From positions 744,001-808,000 of the forward strand of contig CAWUHX010000149.1 of assembly GCA_963922205.1 (NCBI GenBank): a stretch of 64,000 nucleotides of DNA, in the 5' to 3' direction. The translations under genes were made by a program, and so were the position numbers. This DNA is from Romanomermis culicivorax. Lineage: Eukaryota; Nematoda; Enoplea; Mermithida; Mermithidae. Of the stretch, positions 1-10,581 are shown piece by piece. Each line of letters starts with the position of its first letter. Within the stretch, counting starts at the first letter, position 1. Below the pieces are notes generated by a model. That model did not search any database, was not told where the DNA came from, and saw only the letters and a program-made list of their open reading frames with translations.

Positions 1-253
1 TATGCTTCGTTTAGAGAGATCGTTTAATTACCGTATCATTTTCATTTTCGTTCGTCATCTTCTCAATCATTGTTGAGGGGGCTCAGATCTGCTAGGGGGT
101 CAGTACCCCCAACCACCCCATCTGCATGTATGCGACATTCCGAAAAATTTCATCCCACATTCTGAAAAATCCTTGATGGACAAGTTTTGGCCATGCACTC
201 CGAAATTTTCCCAGTGAAGTTTTTCGTGTAATTTTATCCCAAAGGTATTATTA
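1..253. other. Window start, no gene seen
   Basis: AT-rich sequence with no supported coding region. A short stretch with runs of C and G near 70-120 recalls the low-complexity parts of the repeats seen elsewhere in the window. Nothing else stands out. Confidence 0.4.
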
Positions 254-1970
254 ACTAGTTTATTAGAAAATGCCTCGATGGGGCAGAAAAAAGAAGAATA
301 TACTTGCTTGGATAGTTGCCATGCTAGAAAAAGAAGTGAACTAGACTTTTAAGAACTTGGGTTAAAGTGGGAAAAAAATCACTTTCGTTATATTAGATTT
401 TCATTCTTTCTCGAAAAAAATTTTCCATGTCCGTGAGGAAGTGCATTCTGCAGCATCGAGCATTTGTCCTTCCCCTAGCATCAACTACAGTAACATTCTT
501 CTATATGAAAATTATATGCACATGACTTCAAATGTAAAGAAATGGTAAACCAATAGCATTCTAACTCCCGACCGATTCAAAACTGCCTCTCACGCTAGTT
601 GAAAAATGGTGAAGGAGGCTTATTATAGTCATTTTCAGAATTATAAAGAAACCTGAGATTGGTTGCACTAACCCAACATGAAGATAAGCTCAACATCGGG
701 ATTAAATTGGTGATAATGAGTTTGAGCTAATCGCAATGTCCATATTATTTTCTTCCAGTGCACAAACAATACTCACTTCAGGATTAACTAATACTGAGGT
801 TTAAATTCGGGTTTGGGAATTGCACAAATTTTTATCTTAATTTGCTTTAGGGATAAGAAAATTACGCGAAAATGTTGATGCAACTCTACAGCTCCAGCTG
901 GGGATGATCTCGACAGCAAGCTCGTTATAGTCCTGATGACATTCAAATTATACCAAACTTGAGATCAAACCGAGCCGCTTTTTTGTTCGAGATAATCTTT
1001 GAGCTCGATCTTAGACCCCTTTAGTGCAACTAGGCCTTGGCTGCAGTCATTGGGCACCGATTTGCAAATGGGAAAACAGGGTAAAGCATACAAAATGCTC
1101 CTGGTTTCGCCATGCCTATATCAGGGGTGTGCACCAAATCCTGTAACCCAGTTCTCCATCACTATACTCGCAGTCCCACGGCAACAGTACGACTTTTTAA
1201 AAGCAGGAAGGGAGCGACAGGGATGGGTGACGTCGCTTCCCCTCTGCCATCCCGCATAAGCTTGCGCTCCTTCTGCCAACTTCAGTTTGAATCCAAAAAC
1301 TGTGAATGATGCTATTTTGTTGAATAGTTGAATAGAGGAGAACAAATTTGTTTATAACTTGTGTTATTAGTAGAACGTACGGAGTGAATTCTATACGATA
1401 TGTTATATAAAATGAGCAAATTAAACATATCTTGTACAATCGATTTAGTTCTAAGAAGACTTTGTGCTGTAGCCTTTTCTAAAAAAACTCAGTGGGATTT
1501 CATTGTCACTTTCCAAGAGTTGATTCCTGTTTTATTGACACTAAAAATAGCAAAAAAAAAAAAGTTGAGCGCAGTTAGTAGCATACATTTGTGAAGGGAG
1601 ACATGAGGGGTACAAACTATCCCAAGGGTTTTGAAACTCGAATCTTTGTTATGAAAAAAAATTTTTTGGTCAATTTTTTTTTTGAATTTGTTGTCTCAAA
1701 AAACGCCAAAAAACCAAGGTTCACCCCTGTACCCCACTCAAAATTTCGGAGATGCACATGTTTGGTTGGAAAGTGTGTTGATGCACTCAGCTGCAGAATA
1801 TACTTTTTCAAAGACATAGAAAATTTTTTTGAGGAAGAATGAAAATCCAATATACAGAAAGTGAATTCTTTCCAACTTCAACCCAAGTTCTCAAAAATCT
1901 AGTCCACTCCTTTTTCTAGCATGGCATTTATCCACGCAAGTATGTTCTTCTTCTTTCTGCCCCATCGGGG
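254..1970 (+). mobile_element. R1 palindromic-ended element, right end truncated
   Basis: It starts ACTAGTTTATTAGAAAATGC, the same start as the copies at 21279, 49934 and 51600. The right arm near 1790-1970 is the inverse of the left arm and stops inside the CCCCATCGGGG motif. The terminal inverted repeat is about 200 bp and ends near a CTGCAGC motif. The interior has no recognisable coding region. It looks like a non-autonomous DNA transposon of about 1.7 kb. The family is not identified. Confidence 0.65.
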
Positions 1971-2730
1971 CGATTGTGCGCCGGTTGGCCGAACGTATCA
2001 TTGGGCCGAATGTACCTGTTGGCCGAACGTACCGTTTGGCCGAATAATGATGGAAATTCCCGTTTGGCCGAACCTATGGTATATTTTTCGTAATGATAAA
2101 AAAGTACCGTTTGGCCAACCGTATCTGTTGGCCGAACGTACCTGTTTGCCGAACATATCGTTCGGCCGAACAGTGATATTAATTCCCGTTTGGCCGAATC
2201 TATGGTATATTTCTCGTAATGATGAAAAAGTATCATTTGGCCGAATGTACCGCTCGACTGAATGATATAAATTCTTCCTTAGTCGAACATTTGAGCCATC
2301 GTGCAAGCGGACACTTTTATTTTTTTGAATAGGAAAAAATGATTCGGAATAGCCTGACTTTCTTAAACTAATAACGTAGACGCTCTAAATTTCGTAAAAA
2401 AATTTAGCTTCACCAAAATCTTCCATTTTAAAGATAAAAATATACTTCATCAAGCAAAAAACAAACGAATCTCCTATCCTCAGATACTTTGCATTGTATA
2501 AATTAAAAATCGATTGACACTGTGTAAAATACCGTGGGAAATAACGAAACTGTGTAAAATACTGTGGGAAAAGAAAATTTCAAGGCATTTCGTCCAACAG
2601 ATACGTTCGGCCAAACGGTACATTCGGCCAATCGGTTCACAACAAATTTTTTAATACTTTTCGGCCAACCGGTACGTTCGGCTTACTGGGAAATTTATAA
2701 AAATTCGTATATCGCTATTCGGCCAAACGG
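1971..2730. repeat. GGCCGAA minisatellite with inverted arms
   Basis: At 1974-2300 the motif TTTGGCCGAACGTACC and variants recur, in two longer units of about 120 bp that each end in a GTATATTT(T/C)TCGTAATGAT stretch. At 2585-2728 the same motif returns as its reverse complement (CGGCCAAACGGTACATTCGGCC). The block lies exactly between the R1 truncation point and the ~98-bp array, so it looks like a separate insertion with a foldback-like layout. Open frames here are shadows of the repeat. Confidence 0.6.
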
Positions 2731-2747
2731 TCAGGATAAATTTTTAA

Positions 2748-3410
2748 TATTAATGACTGCATTCATTGAATTTACTGTGGTCCAAAACTCCTTCCTTCAA
2801 ATTACCACAATAATAGGCTTGTTTACACTCCGGATAATTTTTTGTGTAGAATGACCGCGTCCATCGAATTCTCAATGGTCAAATACCCTTTCCTCCAAAA
2901 AATCATGGGGGTACCTTCATTTACATTAATAATAATTTTTTGTGGAAAGTGACCGCATTCATTAAATTCGTTTCGGTCGAAAACTCCTTCCTCAAAATTA
3001 TCACTAAATATGCTTGTTTACACCCCAGATAATTTTTGTGTAATATGACGGCATCCATTGAATTCTGGTCGAAAACCCTTTCCATCAAAAAATCACGCAA
3101 ATACGCTTATTTACACCCGCAATAACTTTTGTGTTAAGTGACCGCATTCATTGAATTCCCCATGGTCAAAAACCCCTTCCACAAAAAAATTGAAAAAATA
3201 CGCTTGTTTACATCCATAATAATTTTTCGTGTAAAGTGACTGCGTCAACCGAATTCCCAATGATCGAAAACCCCTTCCTCCAAAAAGTCACGGGAGTACT
3301 TTCATTTACATTAATGATAATTTTTTTGTGTAAAGTGCCTGCGTCCATTGAATTCCCCGTGACCAAAAACCCTTACACCCCCGAGAATTCCAATAAGGCT
3401 ACCGGTTCAA
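2748..3410 (+). repeat. ~98-bp tandem array of composite copy C1
   Basis: About seven diverged units share GTGTAAAGTGACCGCATTCA, then a TTGAATTCCC block, then CGAAAACCCCTTCC, then an AAATCACG block and TTTACACCC. The same unit forms arrays at 23160-24000, 49245-49790 (inverse), 50770-51430 (inverse) and 55800-56700. EcoRI-like GAATTC sites recur within units. Confidence 0.8.
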
Positions 3411-3854
3411 TTGAAACTGCAAAAAGTAGTGCATAATGCTGCAAAAAATTATTTTTTTGAAGCCGTTGAAGTTTATATAACAAAATTATTGTCAAATTTC
3501 CCGGTTCTCGGGACTTAGAACAATCATATAATTGAACTGAGGCCATATTTCAAAAAAATAAAAAATCACATTCAAGATTGTACCCCCAAGGTACTTAGGC
3601 CAAAGTATGGAGGTTGGATTTGGCACACCCATTGCTGGGCATGGTGGAACTGGGGGCCTCAAAAAGTGCGTTTTACCGAGCAACACTTGCAGATAGAGGC
3701 GAAATGACAGTGGGCACCCCATAGTTTGCCCCTATGCCAGAAATTAAGAAAAAAACAGAAGGTTCTAGCTCTTACTGTTCTGGCTCTAGGGTGGGGAGGC
3801 ATTAATTTTGGGGGCCAAGTATATTGTAGGTTGATGCTATCACGCCACCCATGA
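3411..3854 (+). repeat. Conserved tail and 3' hairpin of composite copy C1
   Basis: This ~440-bp tail matches 24001-24495 and the inverse of 48729-49230 and 50281-50760. It ends in a stem-loop (AGGTTGATGCTATCACGCCACCC, in two halves around CTATC). After the CCATGAT / CTATGAT end the copies diverge, which fixes the element boundary. Confidence 0.7.
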
Positions 3855-4350
3855 TGACGTTTTCAGAAATAGATTTTCAGGAGGATTGCAAATATGTATA
3901 GTTCTTTCTTATGCAATGTTTATAAACTGAAAAATGGACAAAAAAATGGACCGCTGCCAAAAGATTAGTTGAGTAAGCTTGGGAAATTATACACATATAA
4001 AATGATACTTGCTTTCCACTTTATTAATCACAAGAATTTCCAGAAAAAGAGACTATAGGTTGTGCTGTGATTACATAATTTATACTGGAGATATGAATGT
4101 GGAAAAATTATCAATATGCAAAGTAGGTGTAAACACGTTTCTGCAGTCTGATTTTGTCTTAGCAATAAGCCAAGTGCAATTAGCAGCGCCAGAAACCATA
4201 AAAAACAAAAGTGCTTGCAAATTTTTCGAGAACGTTTTTATTCACAGAGCAAAATCCGAAAGTAAAAAACCGGCGCCGCGCGATACAACACGGTGAAGTA
4301 TGACGGGTCTTATAACCTTGTGACTGACACAGGGTTTTTTTCATAGGCCA
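3855..4350. other. Spacer with a dispersed short repeat
   Basis: No gene is supported. Around 3998-4060 lies a short dispersed repeat (ATACTTGCTTTCCACTTTATTA followed by a TTTCCAGAAAAAGAGACTAT-like end). It recurs at 27054-27125, 43980-44042 and, inverse, at 54440-54520. A short ORF crosses the boundary into the next element and shows no family resemblance. Confidence 0.4.
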
Positions 4351-4560
4351 GGGGCCCGTTGCATAAAAAGAACAAGTCCAATAAATGAGCGTTGCATAAA
4401 AAAACAAGCAACAAGTCAACAAGTTCAAACCTAACTTGTATTCCCACACAAGTTGTTGCAACTTGCAACAAGCGTTGTATAAAAGTCATATTACTTGTTG
4501 CAATATTGGTGACATGTTGTGACACGTTTTTCTAAGCCATTTTTTGTTTCGGGATTTATT
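4351..4560 (+). repeat. Left terminal inverted repeat of the Harbinger-like element
   Basis: CCCGTTGCATAAAAAGAACAAG is followed by repeated ACAAG/CTTGTTG motifs and a second GTTGCATAAAA copy at about 4391. The right arm has the same order in reverse at 12340-12624. The repeated ACAAGT words may be binding sites for the transposon's accessory protein, which is inference. Confidence 0.65.
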
Positions 4561-4656
4561 TCGTTTAGGTTTAATTAATTATTTATATTAATCAATGTTA
4601 GTTATTATAATGTATCTATAAATAATGTACTAATTAATTACATTTTTCATTTTTAG

Positions 4657-4956
4657 ATGCCTTTAAAAGAAAATGAAAAATTAGTGCTTACGTTGCAATT
4701 GTGGAAAAACGGCTTATGCAAATTTTGCGTATGGAAAACTTATAATCTTTTATCGCTTTTGACCAATTTGTGGCAATGTTCCGAGCCAATTACTACTTAT
4801 CAAAAGGTCAAAAGTCGAAATGTTATTATAGATCTGAAAACCAGATCTCACATCGAAATGACAATGGAGTTTACGGACAGTCAGAACAAACAGATGGCCA
4901 TATTTTTGGCAGAATCGATTTTTCGAGAGAAACGATCACTAAAGGTAACATAGGAT
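4657..4956 (+). pseudogene. Short ORF, possibly the 5' exon of the Harbinger accessory protein
   Basis: A 98-codon frame starts with an ATG just inside the left terminal repeat. It is Lys/Leu-rich at its start and shows no motif I can name. By position it could be the start of the transposon's Myb/SANT-like DNA-binding protein, whose coiled-coil end is at 10150-10389, split by the LINE insertion. It could equally be the LINE 5' region or noise. Confidence 0.25.
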
Positions 4957-5051
4957 TTAAAGGTGGTACTGAATCACCCCTTACAGTTCCGGCAATCGAC
5001 TGCCCATCGAGATCAACCACAAACAATTTAACGGTTTTGGAATTTTTGGTA

Positions 5052-5410
5052 CCTCTATCGAACCAAATATGTTGTGACTTATGTGACAAACATTTCGAAG
5101 CTGGCCAAGCTTCAAAAAATAGCCTATGCAGCCATCTGACTACTGCTCATAAACTTGATATACCTGTTTGCAAATACAAATGCCGATTCTGCGATTTTAT
5201 TTCTGACTGGAAAGTAGGACTAAAGTTGTGAAGTCTCATGTGGTGAATGAGCACCCGAGCTTCAGAGTTGAGACACCACCTAAACTCCCTTTTTATTGCC
5301 CTAAATGTGATTGTTCATTTTCTACCAGAAACGGTCTACGACTCCACACTATTAAGCATGATCGACCACAATATGTTTCTGTTAAAAGCCAGCTTGATAG
5401 CCAAAACAAA
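5052..5410 (+). pseudogene. NeSL-like LINE: N-terminal C2H2 zinc fingers
   Basis: Translation gives three C2H2-type fingers. CCDLCDKHF ends in HLTTAH, YKCRFCDF ends in HVVNEH, and FYCPKCDCSF ends in HTIKH. A stop at about 5229 falls within the second finger. N-terminal C2H2 fingers are typical of LINEs with a restriction-like endonuclease (R2, NeSL, Hero), where they bind target DNA. The coding strand continues into a C48-protease-like region, as in NeSL elements. Confidence 0.7.
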
Positions 5411-5619
5411 AGTCGGAATAGTAGGAAAGTCAATACGCTTGATACAACTTCTTTTGATTTCACAATGGAAAGTAAAGTGTTCGATACTGACCCTTCAGTG
5501 TTTACTCCAGCATGTGCTGACGTCCCCTCAGGCGACACTGCGAAAGAAGAAATAAATCACACAACAGATTCAGTTGATGTTTTTGCGTATACTAGCTTCA
5601 ACATTCATGATGTCAACCC

Positions 5620-6115
5620 TGACTTTCTGTTACCTTTGAAATCTTCTAGTGCATGGATAAGTGATCGCATAATCTATGAATATCTCAGTCTATTTGTTTT
5701 CCCCAACCATCAACATGCCTTTTTGATTGATCCAATCATTTGGCAGATGGATCTTTCTAGATTGAAACCACAAAAACAATTCGATGGAAAATTCCTATTT
5801 CTGCCAGTTTTCGTGACAACAATCATTGGTCTCTTGCTATACTATCGTTAGATGAAAGCAGTTTTTTACTATGACTCATCACGTAACCACCCTATTCCAG
5901 TCCGTGATAATATACTGAAAATTTTGTCTCTTTTTGCCGATGGCCAAAATAGCACAGCTTGGTCATTCGTGACACCACATTCTGAAAACTACGCCAGGCA
6001 ATCGATTGAAACTTCTGGTGCTGTGGTATATATGTTTGTATGTATGCTGAAAACTTCCTCCAAAATCGATTGCTACTTTTTTCCAACAGTGAAGTACATG
6101 AATGGCGATCAAATG
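5620..6115 (+). pseudogene. NeSL-like LINE: Ulp1/C48 cysteine-protease-like domain, frameshifted
   Basis: The frames read in order SSSAWISDRIIYEYLSL, AFLIDPIIWQ, KFLFLPVF, then HWSL (near 5825, +1 frame), FYYDSSRN, and MYAENFLQN. This is the order of a Ulp1-type (C48) protease, with His in HW and Asp in YDS. The expected DCGVY-like catalytic Cys block reads GAVVY here, so the Cys is lost. At least two frameshifts break it. A protease of this kind upstream of the RT is the hallmark of the NeSL clade, first described in nematodes. Confidence 0.65.
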
Positions 6116-6121
6116 CTTTGA

Positions 6122-8471
6122 AAAAATTTACTCGTCACCTGGAGAAAAGTCACAATCTTACTAAGACGCCTTCACAGAAGAAAGTCGTCAAAAAAGTCAG
6201 ATTCTATCAAATTGACCAAAAAAATTCAATCTTAAACGAATGGGTTGATTTAGAATTAGAACCCTGGCGCAAGAATGGTGAAAATTGGACCGATTTTGAA
6301 CATTTATGCTTAGAACTAATTTCAAGAGTTAAAAAAGCTGCCAATGTGATAGCCAAAACTCAAAAGCCTGCACATCGTAACTCTGATAGTAATCGCGAAA
6401 AAATTGGACCAAGCTCGAGGGAGAAACCTGATTTTAAACTACAGGCATCAAAACTGCAAAAGCTCTACAAAACCTCGAAAAAAAGAGCCTTTACACAAAT
6501 AATTGATAGTGAATCTTCGAAGCGCCCGGTCAAGGTCAGCAGCTTAGCTGACCATTTTGAAAGCGTTTTGAAGAAAAGCCATTTGACTGGGAGGTCACTA
6601 CCCAGAACTTCCCTGCTCTTGAAGCATGGCCGGCAGAGGCTATGGCGAAATTTAGCGCCCCATTTTCAAAACAAGAAGTGACATACGTAATCTGCCATGC
6701 TCCCAATTCATCACCAGGAGCTGACTATGTACGGTATAAAGACTATAGAGCGGTAGATCCTGATGGAAAAGCATTATTCAAAGTGTTTAACATCTGCTTG
6801 GTTAAGAAAATGGTCCCGAATTTTTAGAAAGAAGCACAAACTATCTTGATTTTCAAAAAGGGTGATAAAAAGGATATTGATAATTGGCGCCCAATATCAT
6901 TAAGTGCGACCATATATAAACTTTATACTTCCCTGTGGGCCCAATGTATTTTACGCCTCCAGAGATCACTGACAGCTGCTTCTGTTGGGAAAAGCATTTT
7001 TAGCATCGAACAAAAGGGCTTTTTACCTATTGAAGGCTGCTCAGAGCACATCTTTTTATTAGAAGATATGATTCATAATGCAAGATCTACAAAAAAAGAC
7101 TTGTCAGTCATGTGGCTTGATATGGACAATGCCTTTGGCAGTGTTCCCCACTTGATACTCCTCATGTTGGAAAAGATGGGATTTCCACCTTCATTTGCCA
7201 ATATTGTAAAAGATTTTTATACTAACTGCAGCACAACATTCAAAATTGGTAAAAATGTGAGCCGTAAAGTGTCCTTTCGGTCTGGAGTGAAACAAGGCGA
7301 CCCTTTAAGCCCCTTGCTGCTCAATATAGCCATCGAAGGAATTCTCCGAAAATTTCAGGCAAACTTCGCTCACGAGGGTTATAATCGTTTCAACATGAAC
7401 TTCACATTGCTGGCCTATGCACACGATTTGGTTCTTTATTCTAAAGCCTCACATATGATGCAAATTATGCTCATTTACCTCAATGGGCTGCTCAAATCAG
7501 TCAATCTGCAACTCAAACCATCTAAACGTGCTTCATTGTCCTTGGATAAAGGTACAGTAGTTAGACAGCAATTCGATGTTGATGGGAAAATTATCCCAGC
7601 CCTGATGCGCTATGATGCTTACAGTTACTTGGGTACGACTCAAGGCATCAGTGCTGTGGTGGCATCGCAAGACTGCATAATTACTGCTATAAACGACATG
7701 AAATCAGTTGAAAAATCTTGTTTAGCTCCTTGGCAAAAATTAGACCCTCTGAAAACTTTTATCCTGCCACGTTTTGGTCATATTTTTCGCTTCTCATCTC
7801 CACAGAAAATGGATTTTCACACCTTTGATGATGAACTAGTTCGCACTGTCAAGAAGATCTGCCACCTTCCCAGAACGGCATCTCGCTACTATTTAACTAC
7901 ATGGATTGATAAAGGTAGTCTGGGTTTTTTTCTTCCATCCAATGAACTTAATTTGCACTTGATTACATATCTTTTCCGGCTCTTTACGAGTCCGCAAGCA
8001 GACATTCGGTCCCACATCACACAGATGTTACAGGAAACTCTGCATAAGTGGATCCACAAACAACCTGATCAAACAGAAATGCTACAGTTCTTAAACGGGT
8101 ACACGTCTGGCAAGTTTCTTTCATTCCTGTCATCCAATGGGCGTGATGCAAAGTGTTTATTGAAACGAGTGAGATGTGCTGTTCGAGCAGTGAGGAAAGT
8201 TCTGGATTTGAAATTCGATTTTTTACCTGACCACAAAATTTGCATTAAACTAACTGCAAATGGAAAAACCCAAATTTTTGATGAAACTTGCAGAAATTCT
8301 TTCTTCTATACTATCCGAAAAGCGTTCCAAAATACACAATTTGAAACTTTTTGCACAGCCTACAAGAGCCAGAGTCGAGTTTCGCAGTGTACAGCAGTGG
8401 ATAATGCCAATAATGCTTTTGTGCCAGAAGGCAGACATATTTCCTTCTCCAGCTTTAAATTTATTCATTGA
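6122..8471 (+). pseudogene. NeSL-like LINE: reverse transcriptase
   Basis: A basic linker (6122-6680) and a SPGAD motif (frame shift near 6690) lead into a 541-codon open frame from 6846. RT blocks are clear: ILIFKKGDKKDIDNWRPISL spans the first block, then LDMDNAFGSVPH, SGVKQGDPLSPLLLN and AYAHDLVLYS. The catalytic YADD is changed to YAHD (residues 191-194 of the long frame), so this copy cannot be active. A stop at about 6827 and the frame changes confirm decay. The RT drove target-primed reverse transcription in the living element. Confidence 0.85.
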
Positions 8472-8492
8472 GCTCGACTCAATCTGCTTCCA

Positions 8493-9071
8493 TTGAATGC
8501 ATCATCATACCTCAAAGAGGGGACAGATTTACAAATTATGCGCCAATGCAGAAAATGCGGGTATCCTCAGGAAACTTTGCCTCATGTACTATGTCATTGC
8601 CCAGTGCATCTGCCATATGGGATTACTGCTCGTCATAATGATATCTTGCAGCGAGTCGCCAAGGCTGCCCAATTTACTAATGGTGGAGCCACTGTTAAAA
8701 TCAATTCTGTTTGTACCATTGCTAACAGATCAGTTCGTCCCAATCTTCTAATTGTAAATGAGAAAAACAAATGCGTAGATATTATAGATATAACTTGTAC
8801 TTATGAAAATGGAACTAGATCTTTGATGCTGGCACGGCTTAGGAAACAGTTGACTTATGAACCAGATGTACAGGCATTTCAATACCGAGGCTACCGAGTC
8901 TTTGCAGATGCCATTGTGGTTGGTGCCCTGGGATCATGGGATCATTTCAATGACAAAGTCCTACACCATCTGGGCATATCTCATAGATACCTAAAGCTTA
9001 TGAAAAAATTGGTCATCAAAGAAACCATAGAACATTCCAAGAACATCTATTGGCGCCATGTCTCAATTTGA
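8493..9071 (+). pseudogene. NeSL-like LINE: zinc knuckle and restriction-like endonuclease
   Basis: After the RT comes CRKCGYPQETLPHVLCHCPVH, a Cys/His knuckle that precedes the endonuclease in R2/NeSL-type LINEs. Then RPNLLIVN and CVDIIDITCTYEN resemble the PD-(D/E)XK restriction-like endonuclease, with N replacing the usual D of the RPD motif. A downstream LRKQLTY could hold the Lys. The domain would nick the target DNA. The frame is open, offset from the RT frame by a stop at 8471. Confidence 0.7.
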
Positions 9072-9316
9072 TCTCAATGTCATCATTCACTTTTTTAAAT
9101 AATTTTATTGGTATTTATTTTAACTTTTTTTCTCTTGTTTATTCTGCTTTTTAACTCTTTCCATTTTTGTATTATCCGGCCACTAGTTTGGTCTTTATCC
9201 AAAGCTCTCTCTATGGAACCAAATTTTTATCAGTTTTATTTGAAAACTTCCGTGTCTTGGATTCGGGCAAATCGGTACTCTTCACTGAGGATGTTCCTCA
9301 ATTTTGATAGCTTTTT

Positions 9317-9976
9317 TTGACTGCAATGTTCGAAAAACCCAGCTTTGTTCGCCCCAAATACGAAAATGTGCCCACCTCAGAAAATTGTCTGAATGAGAAA
9401 CAAGGCCGCACAAAACGTATGGACTTCGAGACGACAGTTTGCTGTCCAATGATAAACAAAATGCCATCAAAAAACGACTTCAAATGCTTTTGGCTGCTTG
9501 GGGATTCCCAAGTCAGGTTCCTAGAAAGTCAGGACAATTTATGCAGCACTACCTGCTATCCTGGCAAAGCAGTTTCTGACCTCTATCATCTTTGGTCGAT
9601 GCCTAATTTCTACGTTCCATCCTGTGTTCAAAAAATCGCCCTAGTGTTTGGTACGGTGGATGCATTGGACAAAGCTTGAATTACTAATTTTTTATCCAAT
9701 TGGGAAAGAGCAATTGATTGGCTACGAATCAGCCTGAAATTCTATGGCCCTGTATTCATCGTAACATCACCAATTGATGATGCTCTAGATCAAAATCAAG
9801 CTATAGCCCACACCTTATCAACTCCATCTAAAACATTTCAAAATTATTTTTTGGTGGATTTATTCAAAGAAGTCCGTCAAACGAACGATCCTGGCCATAC
9901 TTTTCTTGCCAAGGATGGTGTCCATCTTAATGAGACGGGGGAAGAAACATTTGGCCATGGCGCTGGCCAATCGTAA
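9317..9976 (+). pseudogene. SGNH/GDSL-hydrolase-like ORF at the 3' end of the LINE
   Basis: Two in-frame segments split by one TGA (near 9677) read as one SGNH-type domain. They hold WLLGDSQVRFL (GDS block with the nucleophile Ser), YPGKAVSDL, ALVFGTVDAL (where GxND is usual; Asn lost), VFIVTSPIDDAL, and KDGVHLNETGEE (DxxH block). It lies about 250 bp after the endonuclease, on the same strand and before a poly-TAG tail (10065-10087). It is therefore probably part of the LINE rather than the Harbinger host. Esterase domains are known in ORF1 of CR1-type LINEs. A 3' position in a NeSL-like element is unfamiliar to me. Confidence 0.65.
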
Positions 9977-10090
9977 ATTCTACATATCAAGATTTTTTAT
10001 GATAAAATCACGAAAATGATATTATATATGCATTCTGTAGTGTTTCCCAAGGTGTCAAATTCTAAATAAAGTAGTAGTAGTAGAATAAAA
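9977..10090 (+). other. Probable LINE 3' end with (TAG)n tail
   Basis: TTCTAAATAAAGTAGTAGTAGTAGAATAAA is a short microsatellite-like tail near AATAAA motifs, as expected at the 3' end of a target-primed retrotransposon. The Harbinger coiled-coil ORF resumes about 60 bp later. This marks the likely right LINE boundary. Confidence 0.45.
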
Positions 10091-10149
10091 AGTATACTGT
10101 TACTTTTCTTTTCTGCATTACTAATTTTTAAGAAATCAAAGTTGTTCCA

Positions 10150-10389
10150 ATGAAGAAGAGATTGTTGCATAAAATTGAATCTGTCAAAAGCAATGACGGC
10201 CAGTTTGATTTGAAAAAACAAAAGTTAATTTTGGAAATTGAGGAATTGAAAAATCGAAATGCAAATTGGAGTTTGCAAAATCGCAAATTAGAACTTGAAA
10301 TTGCAATATTGGAGGACGATGTTGAAAAAAGAAAGAAAAACAATTCATTGCATGTAAGCAAAGAGGACTTTGGAATCAAAGTTATATGA
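10150..10389 (+). pseudogene. Coiled-coil remnant, likely C-terminus of the Harbinger accessory protein
   Basis: The 79-residue frame is almost wholly a Lys/Glu/Leu heptad-like coiled coil (LILEIEELKNRNANWSLQNR, then a LELEIAILEDDVEKRKK block). Myb/SANT-like partner proteins of Harbinger transposases (NAIF1-like) often end this way. The DNA-binding part is missing upstream, where the LINE sits. It could be a chance coiled coil, but its place opposite the nuclease and inside the TIRs supports the call. Confidence 0.45.
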
Positions 10390-10581
10390 TGCTAAGTAGC
10401 GCAGCTTTCATTGACCATTCTTCCTCTGCTCCCAGTACTAGTAATGACACGATTGACTATGATTATTTAGATAATTAAATCATGACAAAATTAATTGTTT
10501 TGTTTTTCAAAAATAAATTAAATATTGTGTGAGATTATTGTCATTTTTTATTGTCATCAAGCAAAAATCTTTTAAAAAAAA

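Larger units (their letters stand above)
254..3854 (+). repeat. Composite repeat copy C1 (R1 element + tandem array + 3' hairpin)
   Basis: This is the first of at least five copies of one architecture. It has an R1 palindromic-ended element (254-1970), a ~98-bp tandem array (about 2748-3410), a conserved ~440-bp tail, and a terminal hairpin just before position 3854. In this copy the R1 right end is cut at 1970 by an inserted GGCCGAA minisatellite. Compare the cleaner copy at 21279-24495. No ORF in it resembles a known protein. The translations are repeats of the array unit. The terminal hairpin plus internal tandem repeats recall Helentron-associated non-autonomous elements, but that is inference. 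Confidence 0.7.

Noticed and set aside
1928-2306. Three overlapping ORFs of about 100 codons with FGRTIRSANRY-type peptides
   Set aside because: They are readings of the GGCCGAA minisatellite on both strands.
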